A stretch of 54,238 nt of DNA. Source: Planctomycetota bacterium. Lineage in GTDB: Bacteria; Planctomycetota; UBA1135; UBA2386. The stretch's first letter is position 1, and every line of letters starts with the position of its first letter. The stretch spans positions 1 to 54,238 of the forward strand of contig JAHBXX010000031.1 in assembly GCA_019636245.1 (NCBI GenBank), given 5' to 3'. Positions 53,548 through 54,238 of the stretch are shown piece by piece. The position numbers and the translations under genes are program-made. The notes beneath the pieces were generated by a model that did no database searches, was not told the DNA's origin, and saw only the letters and a program-made list of their open reading frames with translations.

Positions 53548-53910
53548 ATGACACTGCTTGAGGTTCTCAATCCGAGGATCACCTGGCGGGGCACCATTCT
53601 CGCGGGACTCGTCGGGTTGCCCGTCATGCTCGTGGTTCTCTGGCTCTGGGATCCCTTCGGGCACCGAGAGATCGAGGGAAAGCTGCGATTGGGATTGACC
53701 GAGCCCGAGGTGGTCCGATTGCTCGGCGAGGCGCCGGCTCTCACGTACGACCGCGCGACTGCTCCGGCCGACTACTACGTCGAGGGCTGGTCTCGGAAAG
53801 AGCGGGCGATCACTCACCGAGTGCTGATCTTCCGGCTGGGCGAGCCAATCTGCTACGTGTGGCTCGACGAGCGCGGGCTCGTCGAGGACTTCTATGTCGG
53901 AGGATCGTAG
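53548..53910 (+). CDS. Cassette 4 small membrane-anchored protein, BamE/SmpA-like pattern
   Basis: Protein of 120 aa (MTLLEVLNPRITWRG). One transmembrane helix at about residues 16-34 (ILAGLVGLPVMLVVLWLW) is followed by a soluble domain: GLTEPEVVRLLGEAP, YYVEGW, VLIFRLGEPICYVWLDERGLVEDFYVG. The G-x-T-xx-E-V-xx-LLG-x-P start and two paired strands resemble SmpA/OmlA/BamE-type domains, which can be inhibitor-like or scaffolding modules. The ATG is 17 bases from the recombination point. The cassette lies between attC3 and the degenerate attC4. Confidence 0.82.
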   Translation: MTLLEVLNPRITWRGTILAGLVGLPVMLVVLWLWDPFGHREIEGKLRLGLTEPEVVRLLGEAPALTYDRATAPADYYVEGWSRKERAITHRVLIFRLGEPICYVWLDERGLVEDFYVGGS

Positions 53911-53916
53911 GATGCT

Positions 53917-54044
53917 GCCCAACAAGACCATGCAAGCGACGATCGGCGCGTTCATGCAACCGAGGCGGGAGAGCAACCGAGGCTCCAGACGCCACGCGCG
54001 TAGTCGCGCAAGAGGACGCCAGACCCAGCCCTAGCTTCTTGGGC
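53917..54044 (+). other. Degenerate attC site of cassette 4 / end of array
   Basis: Starts with a good GCCCAAC box (53917-53923). The inner arms pair (GCGAC/GTCGC and GCGCG/CGCGC). The right core is only CTTGGGC (54038-54044) and the right inner box does not pair with the left one. It is probably decayed and would recombine poorly, so the readable array may end here. Similarity of the left arm to attC1 (ATGCA-GCGACGA) is visible. Confidence 0.5.
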
Positions 54045-54238
54045 GCATCAGGAAGGCGTGTGGGTAGCTCTGGCTGGCAAAGCTGACGGTTCGCGGCCGC
54101 AACACGCCCAGGCGCGGGACAGCCGGTGCCGCGCGGTCGTCGGCGCACGTTGCGCCGCCCTTCCCGGAAGCCTCGCAAGTGGCCTCGAACTGGCCGCTTC
54201 GAGAGGCTTCGGGAAAAGGGAAGAGGAAGGTAAGCGCT
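54045..54238. other. Non-coding right edge with inverted repeat
   Basis: No gene is supported. GAAGCCTC (54167-54174) is the exact reverse complement of GAGGCTTC (54203-54210), and GGCC (54181-54184) pairs with GGCC (54192-54195) inside it. Together they form an imperfect stem of about 44 bases, followed by GGGAAAAGGGAAGAGGAAGG. It could be a terminator or a boundary of the integron. Confidence 0.45.

Noticed and set aside
53810..54178. Minus-strand open frame at the right edge
   Set aside because: It overlaps the cassette 4 gene and the decayed attC. It is Arg-rich without a motif or ribosome binding site.

Overview
The window is uniformly very GC-rich. It encodes secreted FG-GAP and dockerin-type proteins, ECF sigma factor/Ser-Thr kinase pairs, a kinase fused to a formylglycine-enzyme-like domain, a Lys/Ala-tailed peroxiredoxin, futalosine-pathway menaquinone synthesis (mqnC) and a two-subunit glycyl-tRNA synthetase. 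Together these point to a Gram-negative, chromosomal, planctomycete-like bacterium. This is inferred from gene content; no rRNA or other phylogenetic marker was available to test it.

Layout. Positions 1-928 hold a Bcp peroxiredoxin (minus). Positions 1055-8209 are a cytochrome locus: a membrane-anchored hexaheme NapC/NirT-like protein, a proline-rich outer-membrane beta-barrel candidate, a 13-heme protein and a decaheme OmcA/MtrC-like lipoprotein. This is the gene set expected for an extracellular electron transfer conduit (inner-membrane quinol oxidase, periplasmic multiheme, porin, surface cytochrome). A strong hairpin ends it. Positions 8410-13096 are an ATGA-coupled ABC/HlyD/TolC export operon whose ABC protein has lost every catalytic residue of its nucleotide-binding domain. 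Positions 13108-19325 carry a fatty acid hydroxylase-like protein, a dienelactone hydrolase, a TPR-like secreted protein and a large Ser/Thr kinase. Positions 19351-23403 (minus) encode a three-subunit molybdenum hydroxylase whose FAD subunit has the four-cysteine insertion of 4-hydroxybenzoyl-CoA reductase. Positions 23508-29762 (minus) carry a CysQ-like phosphatase, a di-heme DUF1111-like protein with EF-hand repeats, an FG-GAP protein and a small phosphatase-like lipoprotein.

Positions 29893-33080 hold an ECF sigma factor divergent from a kinase-FGE fusion. Then come a secreted protein, a Stf0-like sulfotransferase, glyQ-glyS, an MgtC/DUF4010 membrane protein, a lipoprotein, a sirtuin, mqnC, a 4-OT tautomerase and a DUF4143 ATPase with a readable sigma-70-type promoter. 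Positions 45787-50189 (minus) are an AttEFGH-like ABC system whose permease is split by an apparent single-base frameshift.

Positions 50306 to the right end form a chromosomal integron: an IntI integrase, an attI region with a UUCG-capped hairpin, and four gene cassettes separated by attC sites. The integrase points the same way as the cassettes, an inverted layout compared with class 1 integrons. The cassette proteins are hypothetical; the third has a D...QxK pattern suggesting a PD-(D/E)XK-like (DUF6615-like) protein and is a candidate defence gene. The two most notable systems are the porin-cytochrome locus and the inverted integron.
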